Source of the DNA: Muribaculum sp.
GTDB lineage: Bacteria; Bacillota; Clostridia; Lachnospirales; Lachnospiraceae
Assembly (NCBI GenBank): GCA_023663505.1
Contig: JAMPHH010000049.1
Span: 1-25,437, forward strand
Length of the DNA stretch: 25,437 nt
Direction of reading: 5' to 3'
The position numbers and the translations under genes were made by a program. Positions 15,421-22,983 of this stretch are shown piece after piece. Every line of letters begins with the position of its first letter. Within the stretch, counting starts at the first letter, position 1. The notes below the pieces were generated by a model. That model searched no databases. It was not told where the DNA came from and saw nothing but the letters and a program-made list of their open reading frames with translations.

Positions 15421-15738
15421 ATGGAATACACATTTACAACAGCTAATTTTGAGGAGGAGGTTCTTAATTCAGAGCTTCCGGTACTGGTGGACTTTTACGC
15501 GGATTGGTGCGGACCGTGCAAAATGATGGCGCCTGTTGTGGAGCGCATCGCGGAGGAATATGAGGGAAAGCTTAAGGTGGGCAAGTGCGATACTCAGGTC
15601 AATATGCCCTTGGTACAGAAGTACCGGGTTTCCAATATTCCTGCCTTTATGATCTTTAAAGGCGGAGAACCTGTGGCAAATTTCATAGGACGCATGACAT
15701 CAGACGAATTATGTGATAAAATAGATGAGAATCTGTAA
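15421..15738 (+). CDS. trxA: Thioredoxin
   Basis: A 105-residue cytoplasmic thioredoxin. WCGPC (29-33) is the redox-active pair, preceded by VLVDFYAD as in classic TrxA. The cis-proline loop reads SNIPAF rather than the common SIPT, and FKGGEPV follows. The ATG has a very strong site (AAGGAGGAG). It lies between trmB and a large protein of unknown function with gaps of 70-80 bases, both containing the same repeat unit, so co-transcription is possible but unproven. Confidence 0.95.
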   Translation: MEYTFTTANFEEEVLNSELPVLVDFYADWCGPCKMMAPVVERIAEEYEGKLKVGKCDTQVNMPLVQKYRVSNIPAFMIFKGGEPVANFIGRMTSDELCDKIDENL

Positions 15739-15792
15739 CCGCTCAGAACTAAGCAGATTGGACTGGAGAGGTTGATGACTCTGAATAGTTAC
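15735..15792 (+). repeat. About 50-base unit in a 5' leader, copy C
   Basis: GTAACCGCTCAG (15735-15746) and CTGAATAGTTAC (15781-15792) are imperfect inverted ends (9 of 12 pairs). The core resembles the unit at 9865-9916. The left end overlaps the trxA stop codon, so trxA terminates inside the element. Confidence 0.6.
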
Positions 15793-15820
15793 AGGAATCT
15801 ATAAGAAAGCAGGATGAGCT

Positions 15821-18370
15821 ATGATCGACGAGATAAGAGAACTTACAGAGGAAAACACATCCGGCGATGAGACGCAGGAGTTGAATACGGAGACAACCGA
15901 CGCCCAAACAGACACAACAGATGCGCAGGCGGATACAACGGAGACCCAAGCGGAGACGGCAGGCACCCGGACGGAGACAAATGCACGGACGGGTGAGGAC
16001 AGTGTGCGTCAGGCGTTAGAGGCTGCGAGGGAGGCCGAGAGCAGGGCTTATCACAATATGAGCCGTGCCACGGCTCTCACGTCGCGCCAAAAGGGTGTGA
16101 TGGAATTGGCAAAGCTTGAGGAGCTTGAGACCGCCGACAATGCGATTTTGGATAAAAAGTGTAAGTTGATTCTGGAAAGCTATTATCTGCCCCATATCCT
16201 AAAGACGGGGTTTACGGTGAAGCTTGACAAGGAGTTCACTCGTTTTGACGAGCCTGAGAAGGATTATATCGAGGCAGTGTTCACCAGTCCCTCCGGCAAG
16301 GAGATACGGACAGCCTATAATTATAAACCGGACGAGGACGGCAAGAGTCTGGTTCTCTTTGAGAAATCCTTTGAGAACGTGATCATAAAGCCGGGCGATC
16401 CTGAGAAATACGTGCTCTATGCGCCTGATGGCGTCACTGAGATAGAAGCTTTATCCACAGAGGAATTAAAGCAAAGAATCCTCAAGGGTGAGGTGGTCAA
16501 GGTAGAGGACGAATATTTCCAGAAGGCGAAGGACGAGAACGGGGAGCTTCGTCCGGGCACCACAACTCAGATCGTGGAGGAGGAGAGCAGCAACGTCAAG
16601 GTCATCATAGGCAATAATGAGCAGGAGAAATATTCGTTCAGCAAGACGGATCAATTGGTATGTGCGGTATCCAATGATGTGACCACGGTGACCCTTGAGA
16701 ACAGAAAGCTTACGGGTTCCGGTCCGATATATGACACGGCGGATGCGGCGAGGGCTGCGGCACAGCAGGAGCTTCGGGATGGCGAGAGCAATCTGAGGGT
16801 AGATGTGGTTATGGAGGGTACCACGGTAGCTGAATTTAACTACATTCCTGCCTTTACCACAAGTATTGAGCTGACGGGTATGGCAAGAAAGCTTGGAAAG
16901 GGTATCGAGGGCTACGATCCCAATGAAAGCGACGAGGAGAATCTGCGCAGACAGTTCGCCAAGCCCATCACGGAGTATTTGGTGGAAAAGGGTTTCTATG
17001 TCGTCGATATCACCTGTGAGAAAATAGAGGCGGATATCAAGGAGAATGTCGGGTTCATGAACACGATCAAAACCTACCATATGACGGGGGGAACAGTGTC
17101 CGTGACCTATATCAAAAAAGCCAAGTCTATGGTTACATTAAAGCAAGGCTTTAGAGGGAGGGGACAGACCAATGACCCTGCCGTGATTTTGGCGCAGTTA
17201 CCCGAAGGAAGCGAGCTGCTTGACCCTCAGGATATTGATTGGAAAAGCTCCAAGCTTGAGGTGGCATATGTAGTGCGCGGTAACGTGACAGGAACCGGTT
17301 CCGCCAAGACGATTCCGGAAGCGGATGCGAAGGCTGCGGAGAATGCGGTGATCGAGGCACAGAAGATTGTGGGCAGAGGAATCAATGGCGGTATTGCTTC
17401 CGGTATCAGAGAAACGATTGCGGGAACGGGAGCGGTCTCCACCGTGGCGAGCGTTCGGGCGAGGCTGACCAGCCCCTCTGTATCCAAGGATGATATGCAG
17501 TTGACCCATAAGGACGCCAAGTACGCTTACAGCGGGAGCTGTGACAGAATGAACAGCACGGTGGAGAGTAAGTTGGTGGCGGTTACCACATGGAACGGCA
17601 ATAAGCTCACCTATGTGGAGCCTACTGACCCTATCGTGGAGAGAGGTATTCCCACGGACGACAATTACGATAAATACATTAACGAGGGGGATGATTTGGG
17701 CATACTCCTCTTTGAGAGGACGGATCGCGGACTGCACAGATATATGGATGAGGTTTTGAATGCCCAGAAGGAAGCAAAAACCTACCGTCAGATTTATGAG
17801 AAGGCTCGGATTATGCTGAGTGACGCTCAGATTGCCTTTGACCAAATGATGGACGAGAGATTTAGACAGATGGATCAGGAGGATGAGACAGAGGAGAGTG
17901 AAGTCGAATCCGTGGAGGAGACAGAGACGGAGCCTGCTGTGGAGGAAATACAGGAAATCCAAGAAATTCAACCACTCTGGGAAGCCCCTGTGATGACGGA
18001 GGACACGGTGAGCGAGGATTCCGCTGCCGAGGATACATTTGAGGAGATGCAGGAAATCCAAGAGATACAAGAGATTCAGCCAATCTGGGAAGCCCCCGCG
18101 ATGACGGAGGACACGGTCAGCGAGAATGCGGTGGAAGAAACAGAAACCGTGGTACAGCGGGAAATGACCGCAAGGGAAGCCTTGGAAGCCATCTTTGGAG
18201 ACGTGTCGTCGGAGCCGACAGAAGCAGCAGAGCCGTTAGAGTCCACAGAGTCACTCACAGAAGAAGCAGCCGCAGCAGAACCACAGCCTCAAGCACCGAT
18301 AGACTTACAGAGTGACGAGGATGTGGATGCAGCTTTCGAGCGTCTGCTTATGGGTATGCCTAAGGAATAA
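15821..18370 (+). CDS. Large acidic protein of unknown function, 849 residues
   Basis: Not recognised. There is no signal peptide and no membrane span, so it is probably cytoplasmic. Residues 1-60 are a low-complexity run of Thr, Glu, Gln, Asp and Ala built from degenerate seven- to eight-residue repeats. A charged, helix-prone stretch follows (about 63-120). The body (about 120-670) looks folded, mixed alpha/beta, and includes a Gly/Ala-rich portion around GRGINGGIASGI. A predicted coiled region (about 640-690) leads into a Glu-rich tail with EIQ repeats and a 36-residue tandem duplication. The protein ends with a short helix-like segment, DAAFERLLMGMPKE. The flexible ends and repeats suggest a scaffold or adaptor; this is inference. 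AGGATGAGCT precedes the start. The downstream gene, pyrG, is convergent. Confidence 0.82.
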   Translation: MIDEIRELTEENTSGDETQELNTETTDAQTDTTDAQADTTETQAETAGTRTETNARTGEDSVRQALEAAREAESRAYHNMSRATALTSRQKGVMELAKLEELETADNAILDKKCKLILESYYLPHILKTGFTVKLDKEFTRFDEPEKDYIEAVFTSPSGKEIRTAYNYKPDEDGKSLVLFEKSFENVIIKPGDPEKYVLYAPDGVTEIEALSTEELKQRILKGEVVKVEDEYFQKAKDENGELRPGTTTQIVEEESSNVKVIIGNNEQEKYSFSKTDQLVCAVSNDVTTVTLENRKLTGSGPIYDTADAARAAAQQELRDGESNLRVDVVMEGTTVAEFNYIPAFTTSIELTGMARKLGKGIEGYDPNESDEENLRRQFAKPITEYLVEKGFYVVDITCEKIEADIKENVGFMNTIKTYHMTGGTVSVTYIKKAKSMVTLKQGFRGRGQTNDPAVILAQLPEGSELLDPQDIDWKSSKLEVAYVVRGNVTGTGSAKTIPEADAKAAENAVIEAQKIVGRGINGGIASGIRETIAGTGAVSTVASVRARLTSPSVSKDDMQLTHKDAKYAYSGSCDRMNSTVESKLVAVTTWNGNKLTYVEPTDPIVERGIPTDDNYDKYINEGDDLGILLFERTDRGLHRYMDEVLNAQKEAKTYRQIYEKARIMLSDAQIAFDQMMDERFRQMDQEDETEESEVESVEETETEPAVEEIQEIQEIQPLWEAPVMTEDTVSEDSAAEDTFEEMQEIQEIQEIQPIWEAPAMTEDTVSENAVEETETVVQREMTAREALEAIFGDVSSEPTEAAEPLESTESLTEEAAAAEPQPQAPIDLQSDEDVDAAFERLLMGMPKE
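17951..18124 (+). repeat. Tandem duplication inside the 849-residue protein gene
   Basis: A segment of about 66 bases (17951-18016) recurs at 18059-18124, an offset of 108 bases (36 codons, in frame). It encodes EIQEIQPLWEAPVMTEDTVS and then a near-copy with PIWEAPAMTEDTVS. Within it, nine-base EIQ-coding units (GAAATCCAA and variants) are themselves repeated two to three times, so copy number could vary by slippage. Confidence 0.85.
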
Positions 18371-18377
18371 ACCAAAT

Positions 18378-19985
18378 TTAACATAATCTTTTCCTGTCCA
18401 ACGCCGCAGCCACGAAGCCCTTGAACAGTGGATGCGGTCTGTTGGGACGGGATTTCAGTTCAGGATGTCCCTGAGTTGCCACATAAAAAGGATGTTCGGT
18501 AAGCTCGCACATCTCCACGATGCGCCCGTCGGGTGAGGTGCCGGAGAGACGCATACCGTTTGCCGTAAGCATGGCGCGATAGTCATTGTTCACCTCATAG
18601 CGATGGCGGTGTCTCTCATAGATGGTCTCCTCGCCATAGAGCTCATAGGCTCTGGAAGCCTTGTCAAGCACGCAGGGGTACGCGCCAAGCCGCAATGTCC
18701 CGCCGATATCCTCGACGCCGTTTTGATCCGGCATCAGGGCGATCACGGGATGAGTGGTAGCGGGGTCAAGCTCAATGCTGTGTGCGTCATGATAGCCCAA
18801 CACATTGCGGGAGTATTCCACAATCGTAAGCTGCATACCCAGACACAATCCCAGAAAAGGAATATTATGGGTGCGCGCGTATTGGATAGCGTAAAGTTTG
18901 CCGTCGATGCCGCGGGAACCGAAGCCGCCGGGCACCAGAATGCCGTGACAGTCGTTTAAGAGGGAATCAACGTTATCCTGTGTCACGGTCTCGGAATCTA
19001 TCCATTTGATATGTACGGTGGTGTGATTGGTGATGCCACCGTGTTTTAATGCCTCTACCACGCTGATATAGGCGTCATGAAGCGCGACATATTTGCCGAC
19101 TAATGCGATCTGTACCTCGTCAGTGGGGTGTTTCAGGTCATCTACCATTTTCTCCCAATCAGACAGATCCGGCTTCGGGCAATCCAAGTGCAGACACTCA
19201 CAGGCTGCCTGTGCAAGCTGCTCCTTTTCCATGGCGAGGGGAGCTTCATAGAGATATTCCACGTCCAGATTTTGCAGAACATGCTTGCTTGGCACATTGC
19301 AAAACAGGGCGATCTTATCCCTGATTCCCTGATCTATGGGATGTTCGCTGCGGCACACGATAATATCAGGCTGCAGCCCCATTCCCTGCAAATCCTTTAC
19401 ACTGGCTTGTGTGGGCTTGGTTTTCAGCTCCTCGGAGGCATGGAGATAAGGAATCAGCGTCACATGAATCAAAATAGCATTTTCATGTCCCACCTCGTGC
19501 TGAAACTGGCGGATAGACTCCAAGAAGGGCTGACTCTCGATATCGCCCACGGTGCCGCCCACCTCTATAATGGCGATCCGCATATCCGAATCAGTGAAGT
19601 TGCGGTAAAAACGGCTCTTGATCTCATTGGTGATATGAGGAATCACCTGCACAGTGCCGCCGCCATAATCCCCACGCCGCTCCTTCTGGAGCACTGACCA
19701 GTAAACCTTGCCCGTGGTCACGTTGGAATTTTTGTCAAGGCTCTCGTCGATAAATCTCTCGTAATGCCCCAAGTCCAAATCCGTCTCCGCACCGTCATCA
19801 GTGACAAAGACCTCCCCGTGCTGTATGGGATTCATGGTTCCGGGGTCGATATTGATGTATGGGTCAAATTTCTGCATGGTGACCTTGAAGTCCCTTGCCT
19901 TCAAAAGCCTTCCCAGAGATGCCGCCGTGATGCCTTTACCGAGTCCTGACACCACGCCTCCCGTTACAAATACATACTTTACCAT
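18378..19985 (-). CDS. pyrG: CTP synthase
   Basis: Converts UTP to CTP with glutamine as ammonia donor, the last step of de novo pyrimidine nucleotide synthesis. The 535 residues are the usual length. The N-terminal synthetase domain starts with KYVFVTGGVVSGLGKGI (P-loop) and contains the family segment DPYINIDPGTMNP. The C-terminal class I glutamine amidotransferase shows the nucleophile in GLCLGMQ and the His-Glu pair in GHPEL. Its stop codon is eight bases from the stop of the convergent upstream gene, with no room for a separate terminator. A leader of about 180 bases with an internal terminator precedes it. Confidence 0.97.
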   Translation of the reverse strand: MVKYVFVTGGVVSGLGKGITAASLGRLLKARDFKVTMQKFDPYINIDPGTMNPIQHGEVFVTDDGAETDLDLGHYERFIDESLDKNSNVTTGKVYWSVLQKERRGDYGGGTVQVIPHITNEIKSRFYRNFTDSDMRIAIIEVGGTVGDIESQPFLESIRQFQHEVGHENAILIHVTLIPYLHASEELKTKPTQASVKDLQGMGLQPDIIVCRSEHPIDQGIRDKIALFCNVPSKHVLQNLDVEYLYEAPLAMEKEQLAQAACECLHLDCPKPDLSDWEKMVDDLKHPTDEVQIALVGKYVALHDAYISVVEALKHGGITNHTTVHIKWIDSETVTQDNVDSLLNDCHGILVPGGFGSRGIDGKLYAIQYARTHNIPFLGLCLGMQLTIVEYSRNVLGYHDAHSIELDPATTHPVIALMPDQNGVEDIGGTLRLGAYPCVLDKASRAYELYGEETIYERHRHRYEVNNDYRAMLTANGMRLSGTSPDGRIVEMCELTEHPFYVATQGHPELKSRPNRPHPLFKGFVAAALDRKRLC

Positions 19986-20019
19986 AATTTCCCCCGTTTC
20001 TGCGCTGCTTTTGTTGTGT

Positions 20020-20038
20020 TAATCCATATCATGGATTA
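20020..20038 (-). promoter_or_regulatory. Perfect hairpin in the pyrG leader
   Basis: TAATCCAT (20020-20027) and ATGGATTA (20031-20038) pair around a three-base loop, about 35 bases before the pyrG start and after the leader terminator. It might affect translation or be an operator; the role is unknown. Confidence 0.45.
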
Positions 20039-20083
20039 CGAGCTTGTGACAAGCGGCGCGGACACAAAGCCCGTGACCGATGC

Positions 20084-20125
20084 AAAAAAAGAGCGAAAGA
20101 TCCCGTGAGGGAGCGCCTTCGCTCT
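20084..20125 (-). terminator. Leader terminator (attenuator) of pyrG
   Basis: On the minus strand AGAGCGAA (20125-20118) pairs with TTCGCTCT (20097-20090), with an inner TCCC/GGGA pairing, followed by seven T residues (20090-20084). It lies inside the pyrG leader about 100 bases before the start codon, and no minus-strand gene lies upstream that would need it. Attenuation of pyrG is the natural reading. The plus-strand copy is followed by GGTTTTT and may also work in that direction. Confidence 0.72.
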
Positions 20126-20173
20126 GGTTTTTAATCTATGCTTGAAATAGTCGGATTCACTCAAGACTCTTTT

Positions 20174-20201
20174 ATCTTACCACAGATTGACAAAAAGTCA
20201 A
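20174..20201 (-). promoter_or_regulatory. Probable pyrG promoter
   Basis: Read on the minus strand: TTGACT (20201-20196), a 16-base spacer, TAAGAT (20179-20174). Transcription would start near 20167 and cross the leader terminator. The start region reads AAAAGAG, not the GGGC run of the Bacillus-type CTP-slippage mechanism. Confidence 0.55.
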
Positions 20202-20268
20202 ATAAAAGTCTTGCGAAATTGCGTAGAAATTGCATAGAAGCGCAGTTTTGTCTTCGCATTAAGGAAAA

Positions 20269-20292
20269 GGGTGAAAAATAGATTTTTCACCC
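20269..20292. repeat. Short perfect palindrome upstream of the proB remnant
   Basis: GGGTGAAAAAT (20269-20279) and ATTTTTCACCC (20282-20292) are exact inverses separated by two bases. Nothing else is recognisable between 20202 and 20350. Confidence 0.5.
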
Positions 20293-20350
20293 GGCAGGTT
20301 TGTGACTGCGCGTTGCTTGCACAAACATTGCTTTATGCGCAAAAAGCAGC

Positions 20351-20726
20351 GCAGATGTTGCCAATGAAAGAAAAAAGGAAAATCTGATAAATACTTTTAA
20401 TACTCTGCTTGAAATGGGAGTTATACCCATTGTAAATGCCAATGATTCCGTAAGCTATGAGGAGATACAGTCAGAGGAACAGCTTTTTGGAGATAATGAT
20501 ATGTTATCCGCCATTGTTGCTGTTCTGTGTCAAGCCCAAAAATTAGTGATTTTCTCTGATATAGACGGTCTGTATGACAGTGACCCGCACAAAAATACAC
20601 AGGCTCACTTGATACCGCAGATTGAAAAGGTGACAGATGAAATATATAAAATTGCAGGCGGGGCAGGCTCAAGGCGGGGAAGGCGACAGTGTAGGAACAT
20701 TATTTACAGCGGCAGGGCGAAGCTAA
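20351..20726 (+). pseudogene. proB: Glutamate 5-kinase remnant
   Basis: The sequence reads in frame, without a start codon, as ADVANERKKENLINTFNTLL followed by EMGVIPIVNANDSVSYEE, GDNDMLSAIVAVLCQAQ and FSDIDGLYDSDPHK. This is the middle of ProB, which phosphorylates glutamate in proline synthesis. The N-terminal ~130 residues are missing. After IAGGAGS (about 20675) homology stops in that frame. A shifted frame then gives GEGDSVGTLFTAAGRS and a stop at 20724-20726, resembling the extreme C-terminus of short ProB proteins. So both an N-terminal loss and an internal deletion with frameshift are present. An apparent ORF from the internal ATG at 20414 is not a real gene. No proA follows. Confidence 0.82.
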
Positions 20727-20765
20727 GCGGAGGAAGAAATTTAATGAATGTTTGTGCCACGTGTC

Positions 20766-20794
20766 TTGTAAAGTCAATGAGAATAACATATAAT
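20766..20794 (+). promoter_or_regulatory. Sigma-A promoter of the LysR gene
   Basis: TTGTAA (20766-20771), a 17-base spacer and TATAAT (20789-20794) lie about 40 bases before the start codon. Confidence 0.75.
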
Positions 20795-20833
20795 TGGGGG
20801 AAGGATTGGTAAAGATGAAAAAGGGGTGGCGCG

Positions 20834-21724
20834 ATGTACAATTCATGGCTTGAAACCTTTATCCGTACAGCGGACGCAGGCAGCTTCAATAAAGCGGCGT
20901 ATGAATCTCATATAACACCTACGGCAATGATAAAGCAGATTAATTCCCTTGAATCGGAGCTCGGCGTCAAGCTGTTTGTGCGGACACATCGGGGGCTTGT
21001 CCTGACTCGCGCCGGAGAATCCTTTTACAAGGACGCTAAGTATATGCTTGAGTATCACCGCAAGGCGGTAGCGCGTGCGAAGGCAGCCATGCAGGAGGAG
21101 ACAAGTGTTATCCGTATCGGTACCTCACCCATGACTCCCGCGCAGCTTCTAACCGACCTGTGGCCGCAGATTCACAAGCACTGCTCGGATATCAGCTTTC
21201 AGCTTGTGCCGTTTGAGAATACGCCGGAAAATGCCAGAGAGATTTTGAGAAACCTCGGAGAGCATATTGATGTAGTGACCGGAATTTTTGACGAGACTCT
21301 GCTTGATCTTCGTAAATGTGCAGGATTTGAGCTTTCAAAGGAGCCGATCTGCTGTGCTGTCTCCATATATCACCCGCTTGCCCAAAAGGATAAGTTGGCG
21401 GTGGAGGATTTGTATGGCGAGAATCTTATGATCATTCATCGCGGCTGGAGCCGTTTTATGGATAAGGTAAGGGACGAGGTTTTAGAGAATCATCTGCCTG
21501 TCAATCTTGTTGATTTTGATTTTTATGATGTGGATATTTTCAATCAATGCGAGCGACAGAAGAATGTTTTACTGGTGATAGAAAAGTGGTCATGTGTCCA
21601 CCCGATGATGAAGGTGATCCCTATGGATTGGGAATATGAGATTCCCTTTGGGATACTTTGTCCGCCGCAGCCCTCCAAAATGTTGGAAAGATTTTTAGAT
21701 GCTGTCAGGAAGACTATCAGTTAA
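20834..21724 (+). CDS. LysR-family transcriptional regulator
   Basis: A 296-residue regulator. An N-terminal winged helix-turn-helix (about 1-60) has the LysR pattern WLETFIRTADAGSFNKAA, then LESELGVKLFVRTHRGLVLT. The rest is a periplasmic-binding-protein-like effector domain (about 90-290) starting at VIRIGTSP. The effector is unknown. The ATG follows AAGGGGTGG. Unlike many LysR genes it is not divergent from its neighbour: the genes after it run in the same direction beyond a terminator and are plausible targets. Confidence 0.93.
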   Translation: MYNSWLETFIRTADAGSFNKAAYESHITPTAMIKQINSLESELGVKLFVRTHRGLVLTRAGESFYKDAKYMLEYHRKAVARAKAAMQEETSVIRIGTSPMTPAQLLTDLWPQIHKHCSDISFQLVPFENTPENAREILRNLGEHIDVVTGIFDETLLDLRKCAGFELSKEPICCAVSIYHPLAQKDKLAVEDLYGENLMIIHRGWSRFMDKVRDEVLENHLPVNLVDFDFYDVDIFNQCERQKNVLLVIEKWSCVHPMMKVIPMDWEYEIPFGILCPPQPSKMLERFLDAVRKTIS

Positions 21725-21752
21725 AACTTTTAGTATATACTCCCACACTAAA

Positions 21753-21783
21753 CGAGACTTCTCAGGAGGTCTCGATTTTTTTA
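21753..21783 (+). terminator. Terminator after the LysR gene
   Basis: CGAGACTTCT (21753-21762) pairs with GGAGGTCTCG (21765-21774) including two wobbles, followed by ATTTTTTT. It separates the regulator from the lipoprotein operon. Confidence 0.85.
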
Positions 21784-21852
21784 TAATAATCAGCAAAGAA
21801 GCAGGTTATATGCTTGAGAGTTTTACTACTTTAAAGATCATGGGGAATGGAG

Positions 21853-21876
21853 TATCACAGGCATAAGCCTGTGATA
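21853..21876 (+). promoter_or_regulatory. Perfect hairpin just before a ribosome site
   Basis: TATCACAGGC (21853-21862), loop ATAA, GCCTGTGATA (21867-21876). The stem ends four bases before GGGG of the ribosome site for the gene at 21893. It could be an operator for a dimeric regulator or an RNA structure affecting translation. Confidence 0.6.
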
Positions 21877-21892
21877 TGCAGGGGTATAAATT

Positions 21893-22957
21893 ATGAAACA
21901 GAAGATTACAGCGGGGATAGCGTTTATATTATTCGCGGCGCTTCTCTCAGGCTGTGGAGAAGCATCGCCGGACGCGGCTGCCACAGAAGAAAACATATCA
22001 ATAGAGGTGTTGGATATGTCCACGGAACATATGCAAAATGAGCTTGGTCAATTTGGAGAAGATGTTCTCCTGCAACAGGACAGCGGTGAAGTCTACACGG
22101 TGGACACGCAGATTACGGAGGTACTCTCTGACACTGCTTTTGGAGATTATGGAAGGCTGATTTTTCCTGTGAACGAGGGATATTATGGAGGAAACACGTT
22201 GGGCGGGCTGTCGCTGACATGGTACAATAACATTGACCCCGATAAGACTGTGGAGATTTGCAATTACATGAGAAGCCATGCCTTGGCGGGTGATACGATA
22301 TTTTATGACATTTATACGGAGGACGAGAAAGCCGCCGACCCCGCGAAAAGAGACACCGGACTGTTTTTCTTCAAGGGGAACTCCGGGGAGAAATTCGCCG
22401 TCTGCAATGCGGGAGGTGGTTTTGCCTATGTGGGGGCTATGCATGACAGCTTTCCCCACGCGTTGGAATTATCCAAGATGGGATACAATGCCTTTGCCCT
22501 GATCTATCGTCCCGGATGGGACACGGCTGTGGAGGATCTGGCGCGGGCAGTCACGTTTATTTTTGACCATGCGGAGGAATTGGAGGTGGATACCGACTGC
22601 TATTCCGTCTGGGGCGGAAGCGCCGGAGCGAGGATGGCGGCAGAGCTGGGAACCTATGGTCCTGCGCATTTCGGCGGAGGTGACCTGCCGCGCCCCGGGA
22701 CAGTGGTCATGCAATACACCGGATATGATGATTTTAGCGAGGACGATCCGCCTACCTATGTGTGTGTCGGGACAAATGATGGCATTGCAGACTGGCAGCT
22801 CATGCAGCGGCGTCTGGAGGCCATGTCCGCCTTTGGCATTGAGACAGAGTTCCATGCCTATGAAGGGCTGCGCCATGGGTTCGGGCTTGGCACGGGCACG
22901 GTGGCTGAGGGCTGGATAAATGATGCAGTGGCGTTTTGGAAAGTGCAGATGCAGTAA
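21893..22957 (+). CDS. Secreted lipoprotein, alpha/beta hydrolase (esterase-like)
   Basis: A 354-residue lipoprotein. The signal peptide ends in LLSGC with Cys21 as the lipid site, so the enzyme should face outward. The hydrolase fold begins near residue 165: CNAGGGFAYVG (171-181) is the oxyanion hole, GGSAGAR (241-247) holds the nucleophile Ser243, GTNDGI gives Asp296 and LRHGFG gives His328. It resembles BD-FAE-like esterases of polysaccharide or small-ester breakdown. Residues 22-160 are an N-terminal region I do not recognise. It leads an operon with a DUF362 lipoprotein and a permease and is preceded by a conspicuous hairpin. Confidence 0.87.
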   Translation: MKQKITAGIAFILFAALLSGCGEASPDAAATEENISIEVLDMSTEHMQNELGQFGEDVLLQQDSGEVYTVDTQITEVLSDTAFGDYGRLIFPVNEGYYGGNTLGGLSLTWYNNIDPDKTVEICNYMRSHALAGDTIFYDIYTEDEKAADPAKRDTGLFFFKGNSGEKFAVCNAGGGFAYVGAMHDSFPHALELSKMGYNAFALIYRPGWDTAVEDLARAVTFIFDHAEELEVDTDCYSVWGGSAGARMAAELGTYGPAHFGGGDLPRPGTVVMQYTGYDDFSEDDPPTYVCVGTNDGIADWQLMQRRLEAMSAFGIETEFHAYEGLRHGFGLGTGTVAEGWINDAVAFWKVQMQ

Positions 22958-22983
22958 ATCACAAATCAGAAAGGGAGATCATT

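Noticed and set aside
20414..20812. A 132-codon open frame as a real gene
   Set aside because: It begins inside ProB homology, loses similarity after AGGAGS and has no ribosome site; it is a pseudogene fragment.
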